A stretch of DNA of 64,000 bases from Topomyia yanbarensis (GCF_030247195.1 NC_080671.1:63385089-63449088), one strand, 5' to 3'. Shown: positions 33,490 through 46,177, numbered from the stretch's first letter. Program-made: numbers and translations. Notes: a model not told the origin generated them from the sequence alone.

Positions 33490-35900
33490 ATCCAAAACAA
33501 GGTCTGAATTGCGAAGACCTGTTGAATCACGGGGTTGTCAGCTTTAAGGATTCGTCACTCCAACACATTATGATCTGCGATTGCAAGCAATAGCATTCCG
33601 TAAATCCGAAGAGAATAATACTACCTACTCTCTGGGTCATCTCTTTCCTATTATATATTCTTGACAAAGTTCATCTACCTGTTCGCGTTTTTTTGTACCG
33701 CGGGTAATGAGCTGCAGCAATTGCAAACAGTTGGACAACACAGCCACTTATTGTGTTAATTAGAATCGATGCGGTAAATGCAGTGGAGAGCATGAGAATG
33801 ACTGTATCAGCAAAGATACTGAAAAACGTATTTTATGCGGGGGCCTTCCACATATTCTTCGTACCACTAATACCTTCAATCATATTCATCAATCATACCC
33901 TGCGTACAAGCAGAGCGAGGAAAAATTAAGCACTTCCTTAAGAAATGCCCGAAGCGCTCTTATGCAAGAATCTAAAGAATGCTGCCTGTCCTTTTCGAGG
34001 AATAAAAGGAATCACAAGATTCCACAAGCCATTTTATTTTACCCAGAAGTGTCCAGAAAAAGGAAAAAAACTTTCCTCCCCTAGACAACCCTGCAAGCGT
34101 CCCAAGGTGTCCTCATCTAAGAGTGTGCTAAATGCATCTAATAAATCACATGAAAGTGCGGCTTTAAAACTGAAGAAATTTTCTCACGGACTTCGGAATT
34201 TGAATTTGAACATCACTTCCAGGGAAATAAAAAACAAGTGTTCCATTTTTTCAAACAAGCACTAAGTCCAGTAATGGACCAACGTTCAATGTTGGATCAT
34301 ACACACCAAAAAATATGAATTTTATCAGTGACGTATTTGCAAACATGACACAATTCAACAAACCGTAATTCTCGAAATGACGAAACATTATCGTGTTCCG
34401 TTTAATTTTATATGAAACATATACTTTACATGCGCAATGAAATAAAATTTCACTTACAGCCAATCACAACAAACGCCATATGTGGTGAAATTACATGATT
34501 TGCGAAATTCAGTGTCATGTAAAATTAAAATCAAAAGTAAAACTAAGTCATTTTTGATGTTCGTATATGTCAGGGTCAGGACACGTAAATTTACACGATT
34601 TTTTCTAGGTATGTAGTTTTCAATCTTACTAATCCTCTTAAAAGCTTAGTGGTATGTTTTCTCCCAATTGTGAAAGCATTTTTGATGCAATTAACTGCTA
34701 AAAATCCTTTCCTTGCAGCGATCATACCCTTCGATAGCTAAGTCATAGAACGAGGTCACTGATTCGATCAGTATTCCACATTGGATTTGCAGAATTATCC
34801 TCCAGAACATCGATTCCTTCTAAAAATTTTACTAGAGCAGTTTAAAATGTCATGAATTCGCCTGAATCGAAAACTGGAGCAGTACTTTTGGGGATTAAAA
34901 AATGTTACCCATATAATAGTATTAATATCCCTTTCACACCAGGCATTAAAATCGTCGCTTGTCAATTTCTAATCAAAAGAAATTACCTTTACATTGCTTC
35001 CGCGTACATTCCTCCTAGTATCTTGGTAGGGCAAAAAATGCTTTGTAATATGAAGGAAATCCTACTGGCACTTCGGTTAATTCTAGGATACCTTAACTCG
35101 CATGGAAAGACATGGGGTTGCCTTCACGGTGATAGCAGGTCAACATTAATCCGAAATCTGCGACAATTTCACCATCACCATTTTAAAGATAGGAGAAATG
35201 ATACGGATTCCTACACCACTAGCACACGCAAACGCGCTGAACTTATCGCATATCGCAATGCTCGACATTGCTACAGTTAGATTGCATGCGGAAGGTGATC
35301 CATGTCCCCTAAGTAGCCTATGATGATTTCAATTTTTAACGGTTCAAGACCTTCAGAAATAATCAATGTCTCGTATGACCTCAGTTACGCGACCGCCATA
35401 TCCGACAAAATCGAATCCACTCGAGAATTTCCTTCGGGGGAAGAGTACAGATTTTTGACTGGCTTGATTCTCGACAGCGCGAATCAAGCCTAGACTAAAC
35501 AAGTGCCCGTCCCGAACACCGGACCGCTTCCTATCCCGTCATGGGACATAGAGCGCTCAGACTTGTACGCGGATAAGTCCATAACGTTAAGGACTTCCGG
35601 TAAGACGGGTTGCCCGCTAGCTATCGACAGTACGTGGACGTTAGAAACGCGAATGAAGAATTTAATTGAAACCATAAAAACGCAGTTATTGGCGCTGGTT
35701 CGTCAACGGGCCAATGAGAGAAACATCGATGAGCAATTGTTTGGGCACGGCTCAACATATGCTAAACGGAAACAGCATCAATGAGAGCGTAGAGTATTCA
35801 AACCGCTGGATAGTCGCTTTCGCGAAAAAGATCTGTCCGGATTCCTACCACCCCGCGTCCCAAAACTCCTATCATTTTAAAACTTCGGGGCTGTAGATTG
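33490..35900 (+). pseudogene. LINE remnant L3: ORF1 zinc knuckles, endonuclease and pre-RT linker
   Basis: Stepwise frames give ORF1 sequence, then two zinc knuckles near 33705-33800 (CSNCKQLDNTATYC, in which His is replaced by Asn, then CGKCSGEHENDC). An AP-endonuclease stretch follows at 34852-35280 with IVACQ, ASAYIPPS and the catalytic-loop string LGYLNSHG, where the usual D of GDFNSHG is Y. Beyond come a PLPIPSW linker (35500-35610) and a NESVEYSNRWIV segment (35770-35850). This is the order of a jockey/I-type LINE (ORF1, EN, RT), but RT and the 3' end are missing, which is not simple 5' truncation. Frameshifts and stops are frequent. Related remnants are at 5430-7315 and 58980-60245. 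Confidence 0.72.
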
Positions 35901-38399
35901 CACTAATATCGCACTTTTTTTATCAAAAACTGTGAGTGAAAATGAAACAAGCCTAGTAGCTTTCAGCTAGAAATTGCAACTCCAGTACAATTCACTGCCC
36001 CGGGGTTTTTTTTCAATGAAACGCAAATGCAAAGCATCATGGGTCGTCAAACGGTGAGATAACAAAGTTTTCACTAAAGAGATTAGAATGACAAGGGGAC
36101 ACCTCGTTCCTTTTGTAGTTTCAATTCAGCTGTAGAAGCTTATAGCTGAGTTCGGATTCCGGAAGGAGCATGTTGCTTCTTTGTTTTTCTAATCTCTCTA
36201 CTGCCTATGGCCGCAAGTCGGTCCCTTGTAGATATGGAATCCCATAGGACATGGGACTGGCTTGCGATTATAGGCAATTTAGTTCTCACAAGTCTCCTAT
36301 CTCATGCTTCCATGCGAGTATAAGTCTATTGATGACATTTGGTCCTTATACTGGCGACGACTGTTTATATTTGATTTGTGTGACTGCATTATTGGCGAAT
36401 CGCAATAAACTTTACGTTAGATAATAAAGGAGCAGCTTATGTCGTCAAACAACCAGAGCATTCCTACATACCACAAAAAAGAGTTTTTGAAAATTCATTC
36501 GGCCCAACACTGAGTCTATTTCTTGTCCCACCAGGAGTGTTTGCTCCAAATTTGAATCAAATTGGACAAGTCTAGCTACCGGACCAACGTGCTTGGTTTT
36601 TTTTTTGAAATTTTACTGCATGGAAAAAAGCTGTTAGTTCGCCTTTTTGCACTAGGTGACAATGTACGCATCAGGTGTATGTGTACGTGTTCATCTGAGT
36701 ATTTGTGACAGCTGTATCAGCAAATGAAAGCAGAACTATCGTACATGATAGAAAAGTGGGATCGGATAAATTAAGGTACGATTAATTTAGCGACACAGCA
36801 TAGCATAATAAAATGCTAACAGAATGCAATTATCATTAATGATAAATTAATGATAAGACCAGTCGGAGCCCCTGAGAACTGTTTCTGTGGGAAGAACCAT
36901 CAAAGTATACGATGAAAAAAGAGGGGTATAGATTATGCCACCATTATATACGCAAGATGATCTGAATCGATCCAAAAATTTATTGACAAACGATCTGTCA
37001 TGAGCAGTTTTCCAAAAAAAAATCAAAGTCCTTGGCACCCTAAGGCTCCCGATACTACCAAAAAAAAATGATAAAGCATAATATCATATCGTGTATCAAT
37101 CCAAGATTTCCAAAAGGCAGGTCGGTTGGATCTAAACACATTTGAAGGCCATTGCGTGGAGACTTAATATACGACAATCTGACCTTCATAGTTTCATGAC
37201 GTTGTTTGAGGATGAAGCCTTTGTCAAGGAGGTGGATGAAATAGGACAGATTTGCGATTGAAATAAATTACAACAGCAAATATATTTCACACGGGAGTTA
37301 CAGTAACACCCAGTTACATTTTTTCTTTTAAATTTCTTTAGAATTTTTTGTTTGTGAGCAGTTCAACATTCCGGATGGGATGAAACTGGGCAGAGTCGAA
37401 CTTCAGTAAAAGTCACATATTCTCTTCCAATGAACATCCCACTTCGCCGAATCTCGCCATTCTTGAAATAACTTGATATAATGCTGCACGCGAGACCTCC
37501 AAAAAGTCAACTTGGGAGGAGTTTGTTTTTATAGATTTGCCTGTTAACGGTACAAAATGCGATGAAGATCTAAATCATTTGGCCAAATCCACTGAACGCT
37601 CACAAGACACAGATTGGTAATGTTGGTAATCGTTTTCTATTTATCGCTACGATTCGATCCCTTCTGAACTGTGTATACTTGTAGTCCAAAATCTATCATT
37701 GCTTTTGCTCAAATTAAATTGAAACTTGATTCGAAATGCTCAAGCTACGCTTGAATTGGTTCAATGCCAATATGACCTTTCTGTGTCGCGTTTCCTGCAG
37801 CTAATATCATTCCACTTGGTTATTTGATGCTTATTGAACGTTTTGATCACATGAGATACGAGTCAATGTGCGATTCCGACCTGCTCTACTACCGATTCTT
37901 CGATAATAAATATTGGGATACTAACGAAACAATTCCTATATAAAATTTTAACTTTAAATGACTTTCAAAATTCTATCTTTTTCAGCAACACACTAAGGAG
38001 TTACAAATAGTCGAGGGCACATTTTTTTCAAATACAGCCGTTAATATGGATATACAACCATCCTCAGCGCGGGGCCTCTGGCACGGGCCCAGTGTGCCCA
38101 TACATTAAGACGGTACTGGTAAATACATATCATTTGCCGGAATTTAAACGAGTTCAAGTAGTTTGATTGCATGTGCTCTTTTCTTCTACTTCATCAGTCT
38201 GTTTTTGTTTCACTTCCTCTACTCATGTATACCAAAGTTAATATCAGTTAATTTATACGCTTCTACTTAGTCTTTTTGCATCATTTTTATTCGGCCTGTT
38301 ATTTTTTCTTTAATTACCATATCTAAAATTAGATTCATACTAATACTCATTAACACAATCAATTGTATATTCTCTCATACACACTAACAATTTCTCTCA
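35901..38399. other. no gene supported
   Basis: AT-rich DNA with no frame of note. Probably old repeat DNA, but no ends could be defined. Confidence 0.4.
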
Positions 38400-40094
38400 A
38401 TTTAAGTGTACAAACACTTGTGCCGTCGTGATATCACAATTCTGGTCACAAACGCGAACGTGCAATTGTAATAATCCACAGAGGCTTATGTCCGCGATCT
38501 CGTCAACATTAAAACACCCCGCTAGTTAAATTATCGTTTTATCACCTATAAATTTATAAACGCAATCTCAAGTATTAATACACTGCTCGCGCAATCATGA
38601 ATCAGTTGCGTCCGGAACTCTGTATCCTCGCTCCTAGCAGCCAAGACCTATGCCTTCAGTTGGATCAATAAAAAAAATGACGCTCATATTCACTAGACAA
38701 CAAGTTTCTTGGCGATATGACCGGGATATTATATAGGGGAACTCTCTTCTATTATCTTAGCCGTACATTGAAAATTAAGCATCAGATTCACAGTCCGCGC
38801 GATCATTCAAAACAGCACGCTAACACGCGAATGGCCATACGGTTATAAAATCGAATGTATCCATGCGACACATACACGCTAGCAGAAGCGAGAAACACAT
38901 TTACATACAAACGATTGAGGCTTATTTACGCTAACTACACCCGCAATCTCACAAACATGAAAACATCCTGATGATTGTGTGAACGTTTTAGCTCTTATCA
39001 ACTCATTAAAGCGGCCTCAAGCGCGGACCTACAAACACATGTGTTCGTGCGATCATGAACCGGTCACGTACCAGGGTTCTCTACCCTCGGCCCTAGTAGT
39101 ATAGGTCCATGCCTTCAGTTGGACCAATTGGAAAAATGATGCTCATATCCGCTAAAAACACGTTTCATAGCGACATGACCGGAAACTCTAGTGATATGAG
39201 GAATCACACTCTCTTCTAGCATACAGAATATTAACATACAAATGCTTCAGACCTTTGTGATCATCCACGCACACCAAAGTCTGCGGTTTCGCAAGCATGA
39301 AAACACCCCGGTGATAAAGTGAATGTTTTAGCACTAAAAACTTATAAACGTGGACTCAAACGAGAACCTATAAACGCCCATGTTCGCGCGATAATGCATC
39401 GGTTATCTCTGGAAAAATCTACCTTCGGTCAAAGCAGCCTAGGTCTAGGTCTTCAGTTGCACCAATAAAATAATGACTCTCATATCTACTAGATAACACG
39501 TTCTATGCGATTTGATCGGAAACGCTAGTGATATTGGAGAACTCACTCTCTTCTATTATCTGAACTGTATACTGAAAATTAAGTATCAGGTTCACGATCC
39601 GCGCTACCATCCAAGAACACACGCGAATATGCGAAGGGACACACAGTTATAACATCGATTTATACACGCAAAGTTACATACACGCCAGGATACACGATAT
39701 ACAAACGCCCACGCGACATTCAAATGTCCAAGCAATCGAGCATTTCAACTTACAAACGCCCGAGCCTTTCACGATAATATACAAAGAAACATTAAATCGC
39801 GATCATCAACGCACGACTACGTCCAAGATTTCGCAAACAAAAAAAAGTGCTGTAACACTGATAAGCAGATTAACGCGGTCTCAAGCGCGTACAACTGAAC
39901 GCCCCTTTCCCACGCGATAGTAAAGTCCCTACACACTCACACTCAATATCATATTACAATAACGGCCCACTGCAATTGGCCTTAAGCAGTGTTTTAGTGG
40001 GCGACGTTTCCTGTCTCGTATGCAACTGTAGTGAGTGATTCTAACGGGAAGCCCTTCCGAGACCCTAGCTCTATATGTCCAGTAGGTAACTCTC
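38400..40094. repeat. diverged repeat array B, same family as array A
   Basis: At least three units. The landmark 'cttcagttg.a.caat' recurs at about 38654, 39115 and 39452 (spacings about 461 and 337, the shorter unit lacking the 'catcagattcacagtccgcgcg' section). The terminal section (39940-40094, 'cttaagcagtgtttt.gtg') matches 3290-3420. Confidence 0.7.
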
Positions 40095-40173
40095 AAAAAA
40101 ATATGTACATGGTTAATAAAAATTCGTGGTTTGTTTTTGGGCGACTTGCACAAATTACTCGAAACGGCCAATC

Positions 40174-41436
40174 TAAAGGGCGAACACAAAATTATTGCGA
40201 CACATTCAACAGGGCATAACTTTTTTATCATTGGGTAAAAATCAACCAAATTTTGCACACTTTCTCATGGATGAGTATTGTTTACATTCTGTCAAACTCG
40301 AAGTCGTGTTTTTCGTCGCAACGAAAATGGAGGTGAACCAACGCGAGTCGAGAGAACAAAATCTTTCCAAACACCTGGAATTTCCTGACCTGTCGCACCG
40401 GCAGTTGGGAAAAATGTTGAACATTTACCATTCAACCGTCTCCAGAGTGTTGAAGCGGTTCCAGGAGCGGTTGACGTTGGACCACGGAAAAGGAGCTGGA
40501 AGAAAACCGGGACCGGAGAACAAAAAGACGGAGGGAAAGGTGAAGCGGATGATTAAAGCAAATCCCAACGTCTCAAGCCGTGATTTGGCTAAAAAGATCG
40601 GCATGTCGCAGAGCTACGTCCAGAATGCAAAGAAGAGAGCTGAACTACATACATACAAGGTACAGAACTTCCCAAACCGCGATGAGCGGCAACAATAGAC
40701 GGCTAAAACTCGAACACGGAAGCTCTACGAGAAGATGCTGACAAAATATGGCTGCTGTGTGATGGACGACAAATTCCGAGGTTGGAGTTTTTCACCGGCA
40801 AGAGCAAGTTCTATGTGGACGACAAAGTTAAGAAGAAGAAAATGTCGAAGTTCGTTTCCAAATATCTCATTTGGCAGGCCATCTGCTCTTGCGGACTGAG
40901 GAGTGAGCCTTTCGTGACAAAGGGCACAGTAAATGGCGAGATCTACAAATCTGAGTGCCTCGAGAAGCGCCTTTTGCCGTTCTTGCAGCAGCACGCATAG
41001 CTCCGCTATTTTAGCCAGATTTGGCATCATGCCACTATTTTAAAAGTGTCCTGGAGTGGTATGAGGCCATTTCTGTCCATTTTGTTCCAAAAGACATGAA
41101 TCCGCCAAACTGTCCGGAGCTGCGCCCGGTGGAGCAGTACTGGGCAATGATGAAGCGGGAACTTCGGAAGAGCAAGAAGACAGTCAAAGACGAGAAGGAC
41201 TTGTTAAGAAAATGGAAAAAAAACTGAGGAACTGGTACCGGATGACACTGTAAAGACTTTGATGGAGCGAAAATGCGTTCAATTTTACACTCAAGGCTCC
41301 ATCGATTAACTTTTCTTTTGATTTTTGAAGTAAATATATGTTTAAAACTACCCTAAAATTTTGGTTTGATTTTAAACATTATAAGAAAATTGGCATGACA
41401 TTTTCGGTGTCGCAATAATTTCGTGTTCGCCCTTTA
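40174..41436 (+). mobile_element. DD37E mariner-type transposon, 1.26 kb, inactivated
   Basis: Inverted ends AAGGGCGAACAC(A/G)AAATTATTGCGACAC bound 40176-41434, with TA on both sides as the target duplication. The size is normal for a mariner. The interior encodes one transposase with stops and frameshifts. It lies immediately right of a diverged repeat array ending near 40094. Confidence 0.88.
40327..41311 (+). pseudogene. DD37E mariner transposase, degenerate
   Basis: A plausible start is the ATG at 40327. The first 124 codons hold a two-part helix-turn-helix DNA-binding region (S-H-R-Q-L-G-K-M and S-S-R-D-L-A-K-K-I-G-M-S), then a TAG at 40696. Later frames give the catalytic domain. The first D is at 40765 (VMDD); the second is in PDLASCHY (codon 41018); E is in RPVEQYW (codon 41132), with exactly 37 residues between the last two. 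A TAG directly precedes PDLASCHY, and at least one frameshift lies between 40760 and 41020. DD37E mariners are known from mosquitoes. The enzyme would cut and paste the element at TA sites, but this copy is dead. Confidence 0.85.
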
Positions 41437-42161
41437 TTGTAATATTAACCATGATCGCACTGAATCTTGAATTAAGAAATAATTGCTTAATGTCGCTTAC
41501 CCCTACGTTGTGATTTTTCCATTTTCTGAGTTGTCACTAGAATTTTCCCGTTGGGACGAAGGTGATAATAAGTCCAAGTACCCTACTTGCAGCATGTGTG
41601 CAGGTATCGAAAATCGCCCAGAGTAGCAGAAAAACGACAGCCACCGAGTAGTAGCTCGCAATGAAGGCGAGAAAAACAAAATCGTACGGGAGGCAGTAAA
41701 GACTTATTGGCGACTGCAATCAGCAGATGCGATAAAGAACAAAGAGCAGGAAACTTTGGGGTAAATTAACTTCTTTTCACGGTACCGTATTGGCAACATA
41801 CGGCAGACACTTTGCGTTAGAAGCACTTTAATTAAACTGGTTAACTTATTTTACACTTTTAGTATTCTTCGCGGGATCAAAAGTTTGCAGGTTTATTCTA
41901 TATTGACTTACTTGTCACGTTCATAGAATGAGCTAATGTTGGCTCACCACTTCGAATCTTTGACCGGTTGCCAGAATGGCTACAAAAACCGGTATAACCG
42001 GGGCCCGGTAGCACCAATCCTTGCGTGAGAATGGAACTTCTCACGCAATGGGGCCAAACACTGTGGCGTGAACCAACATTACTTTTACACGCCACCGAAA
42101 AACTACCTGAAATTAAGTACTTTTGACTCAATCTCATGGTATCGTGCAGGAAGGTTAAATT
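41437..42161. other. no gene supported
   Basis: Sequence between the mariner and half-LINE copy A; short frames only, nothing recognised. Confidence 0.4.
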
Positions 42162-42203
42162 AGGTAAACCGTGTTTTTATTTTATTTTTTTTCGTTTATT
42201 TGA

Positions 42204-42236
42204 CACGGCTCATAGCGGTAGCTTAACGGAGCCGTG
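42204..42236 (-). other. 3' UTR stem-loop of half-LINE copy A
   Basis: An 8-bp perfect stem (cacggctc / gagccgtg) encloses a 17-nt loop containing gcggtagct. The stem ends 28 nt from the element's 3' end. The same gcggtagct sits in a weaker stem at the same 28-nt distance in copy B, suggesting a reverse-transcriptase recognition hairpin. Confidence 0.6.
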
Positions 42237-42284
42237 GATCTTTTACGTGTTTACAATATGTGAAAATAAAAATAAAAACAATTA

Positions 42285-43288
42285 TTATTGATTGTCCGTT
42301 GGATCTCGTGCGCGCAACTTTTTATTGCGAGCGGAGACCTTCTTTCGCGGCTCGTCATGGGGACCAATTAATTCTCTCCTGTCCTCCACATCAAGGTCAT
42401 CATCGTTAAAAGTGCTTTGATGGTCGCGACCAGATGTTCTTTCCTGCTTCTTGCACTTACGGATGACCAATGTAAATCCGTCGTCATTCTTATTATCTTC
42501 ATTACCGATGTTCTTACAGTGGTTTCTGGGGTGCTGGATGCTGTTTTGGCAGTTGTCAATATGGACTGAACAGCTGCCACAAATTTGGCAGCCGTTTGTG
42601 GTCCAGGTATTGGCATTGAAAACTCTTTTTTAGGTTGGTTTATCGTGGGTTCGTCGGCAATCGGTAGAGATGCATTCTCCTCTGTATCTTCCGCGCAAGG
42701 TTGTCCGTGGTGTGCTGTTTGATTACAATACTTGCACGTGGGAGTCTGCCCCTCATGGGTGCATAACGTAGTTTGATTAATAGTAGCTTCGTGGGTTTTG
42801 AGTTTTATAGTCAAGTGGGAAGGGATAGGTCTTTCGATCCGCATCCTCACCACAAGAACACCGTAAGGTGTACCCGGGAAGAAATTTCTCCACGTATCAC
42901 GTGTAACTGATTCTACTTCTCCGAATTGCGACATGTATTTTGCGATTAGATCAGGAGGGGTACGTGGTGATAAGTCATGTAACTTTACATCTACATAGTC
43001 TCTTTCTATATACACGGGAATCTTAATTCCAACTTTATCACTTTGAGCCACGTGCTTCAAGTTGTTCTGCAAAACGAAACGTTCAGCTTGTGCTAACGTG
43101 TTGAATGATATGAGTACGACATTACGAAGATGATGATACTGTAGATACATAACTTCCTTGAGCTTAAGCTGCATCTTCACCTTGAGCAGGTATTCCACTT
43201 CACGAAAACTCAATCTTATTGAACAGAATTTAAAGTCAACGACCGCTGTGTTGGGTCGGAGCAGTGATTTTTCTTCAACATTACTCAT
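42285..43288 (-). pseudogene. ORF1 (gag-like) protein of half-LINE copy A, frameshifted near the C-terminus
   Basis: The frame starts with ATG at 43288 and runs 306 codons to a stop at 42368. The family C-terminus (basic, ending about 42285) continues in another frame from about 42470, so one frameshift is present near residue 270. Seen: an N-terminal alpha/beta region (about 12-90), an RRM-like region (about 92-165, containing the conserved DTWRNFFPG string), and a CX2CX4HX4C zinc knuckle at about 186-199, followed by a polar, Pro/Thr-rich tail. In non-LTR elements such proteins bind the element RNA and form the RNP. There is no enzymatic domain. The intact first 270 residues suggest a fairly recent insertion. 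Confidence 0.8.
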
Positions 43289-43428
43289 GATGGCAAGAAT
43301 AAATTAAAAGTTCCTTTGTTCTCGAGACAATGCACACTAGATCGAGAGGTTGCTAGTTTTTGTTCACTTGGTTCCACTGTACGTCTGACTTGGGCAGAAG
43401 TAGAAAATAGACTGAGGTAAACCGTGTT

Positions 43429-46177
43429 GAAAGTAGTTTCCATTTAACTACGGCAAAAATCATAACTCAACCTTGAGTTTAATTTACTTAAATTTAAGTT
43501 GAATTTACCTAATTTTGAGTATACCACAAACAACTCAAAAGTACCTTACTGCACGGAAGACCTCGACTGAGTCGAATCTCTCGTTTTGTTTTTGACAACA
43601 CTAATAAGTGCGAAAGCGACGCACAACTCAAAAGTATCTAAATTTACGTTAAAAGAACTTATTCTGTGGGTTGTTTTATTTTTGCGTGTAGATCATAGAA
43701 TAATATGTGAATACAGTGACACAATTTCATATTCGTACACCTCTAGTGTATATGTTTTATATTGTTTCATAAATGTTTGCGCTATTTAATATAGGTATTG
43801 TTTTTTTAAATGTGGTATTAGATTCATCATATGTCATTTTCTTATCATTTGTAATCTAAAGTGTGCAAGTTTTCGTACACTACACATAAAAAATCATTAC
43901 TTGGTGTGAAAATGGCACAATTTCATATTCGTACACTTTTGAAAAGTCAATTAATTTGTAATTATTACATGTTATTTCTTTATTTTTTTTTGTTTTACTT
44001 AGAAAAATATATTTTATGAATACAGAAAAGTGTTCATTGTCACAGTTTCCTCTACACTAGTTTAAGAAATTCCCTCAAAGGATTAAAAAAAGTAAACTAA
44101 CTGACATTATAGGACGGAAAATAATTATTACTCACCAAAATGAAGCCTTCATGAAATCTTTGAATTTGTTCAAAGGTTGCGTCCAACTATTTAACATGTC
44201 GTTAAAAACTTTGATGTGGCGAAACGTAGAGCAGATATTTCGAAACACTTGAACTATAAACAATTGACGATGAGGGATAAGCAATTTTTAATTAGAAAAA
44301 TTTGGGAAAATCGAGTAATTAATGTTAAATACATGGTAAATAAATTCAAGCATTTAAGTATAAGTCTGCTCTGATACGGTTCGGAATGTATGGAGAACGG
44401 ACAATTACATGCCTGTGTTCTGAGCTGTCCATCAATGAGAAGAATAAAGAATTGACGTTTTTATTTATTAAACAATATTGAAATATTTTATCGGAATATT
44501 GGAAAGATTGTAAACTTTTTCTACGAGTCCAAACTCAACATCTTTGACTCAAATGGCTGTTGTTTCGAGTGGAGAAAATCGAATTCAGACATGCAAGTAA
44601 AAGCCTTATAACAACAGCTAAACGCAGGGACAATGGATTTATTGTATGGGGTATTATATGTCCACTAGAAGAGCTAGAAATTTGGTCTTCCTTGATGGAA
44701 TCAATATCTTAAAATAAATTTTACATTTCCAAACGTTTTTTAAGCATAAGGCGTGCAAAAAACGTTTGGAATAAATTTATAATTGTTTAAATGTTATGGA
44801 TTCTCCACTGCGGTCCTCGTTAATTAATTGATTATAAAAATAAATGGGAGTGTTTGGATAAAAGTGCGAAACTATCCGGATTATAACGAGAATGATCTTA
44901 GAAACTACCGTGGGATAAAATTTAAGTTGAATACTCACAAGAACTCATGGTCAGCATTCCAATACGATTGGAAACTGTAATTACAAACAAAAGCTACCAA
45001 ATTGAATGGAGAACAAGATTGGATGGTTTTACCTAAAATTGTCCGCTTACAGCTATTTTTCCAAAAATGATTTCAAGTTGAAGTCCGTTTTCGTATTCCG
45101 GGGTGACTTTGATAACCTGCATGTTAACCCACATTAAGTTATCGTTGGCAATGTTTTTCATTGAAATGTTTGTTTAAACTGATTCTGGAAAGTTATTGAT
45201 TGTTAAATAGATGTTAATTGGTATTATACAAAGTATTTCAATGTACCGTAAAATTCGAGTAACCAAAATTCGTATAATTCGTGTCCAACTAGCATAAAAG
45301 ATTCTGAAAACCTTTAAAACTGCTAAAATTGTTTTATTTCAGTGCTTTGTCGACGTACAAAAAGTTTCATCCGTTCTATCACGTTGGAATATTGAACAAT
45401 AAAAAAAAATGTTGCGAATTTTAGCTTAAAATGATTTGAAATAATTGCCAACTAGTTTTACGAAAAAATGTATTTAAAATAAACAAACTCTTAAAACTAA
45501 AGTTTGCACATCCCAATCTAAAGGAAAATAAAATCTCGCTTGTAATTTATTACTTTTGCTCAAATCTGAGATTTATTTGTTTTATAAAAAATAAACACTT
45601 TACGAAGCTTCGTAAAAATAAGGTAAAGTCAAATTTCGATTTTTTTTGTAGTTTTTGTACCCAAAAACCGAAAAATATACTAAAAAAGTATAACAAATCA
45701 GTATTTTATAAGTTTAGAGTAATAATCAGTTCAAATCAAAATGATTCGGTAGATTATTCTGGTTTAATAAGCGATCTAGGAAAAAAATTTCGAGTGATCA
45801 AAGTCACCCCGATGATCAAAGTCCCCCCGGTTTACGGTGCTTGTAAAATGCATATAAGCCTTCCGCATAGCTGTGTATGAAAATGAGATTGTGTCACTGT
45901 AAATCGATAAATAAACATAAACAATCGAGCGAGTAGACAAATAAACTAATAATAAATAAACAAATAAATAAATCAAAACTGGTTTGATGATAGTCAAAAA
46001 CCTTTTGCACCAAAGGATAGCATGTAATGATTTTGACAGGTGATTTAGTCCGAAAAAATTAACAGCTGCAATTTCATATGTTCACAATACCATCTAGAAT
46101 CTATACCTACAGAGAGCCAAATAATGAAAATAGAAAAATATTTAACGTTTCTAAATCCCATAAACTACCTTAAATTT
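43429..46177. other. very AT-rich DNA with scattered short repeats
   Basis: The phrase 'cacaatttcatattcgtacac' occurs at about 43720 and 43916, and 'gtcacccc' / 'ggggtgac' words near 45105 and 45806 are inverted. No coding frame recognised. Confidence 0.4.

Larger units (their letters stand above)
42162..43428 (-). mobile_element. ORF1-only non-LTR retrotransposon ('half-LINE'), copy A, with target-site duplication
   Basis: A perfect 14-bp duplication aggtaaaccgtgtt flanks the unit at 42162-42175 and 43415-43428. The element is 1239 bp (42176-43414), minus strand. It begins CAGT (initiator-like), has a 126-nt leader, one gag-like ORF and about 110 nt of 3' UTR. The 3' UTR has a stem-loop (42204-42211 pairing with 42229-42236), then ends in an A-rich tail. 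There is no endonuclease or reverse transcriptase and no room for one. The same layout is seen in copy B at 23120-26045, so loss of ORF2 is a family trait, not a one-off deletion. Half-LINEs are known elsewhere (mammalian HAL1, Drosophila HeT-A); mobilisation in trans by an autonomous LINE is inferred. Confidence 0.82.
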
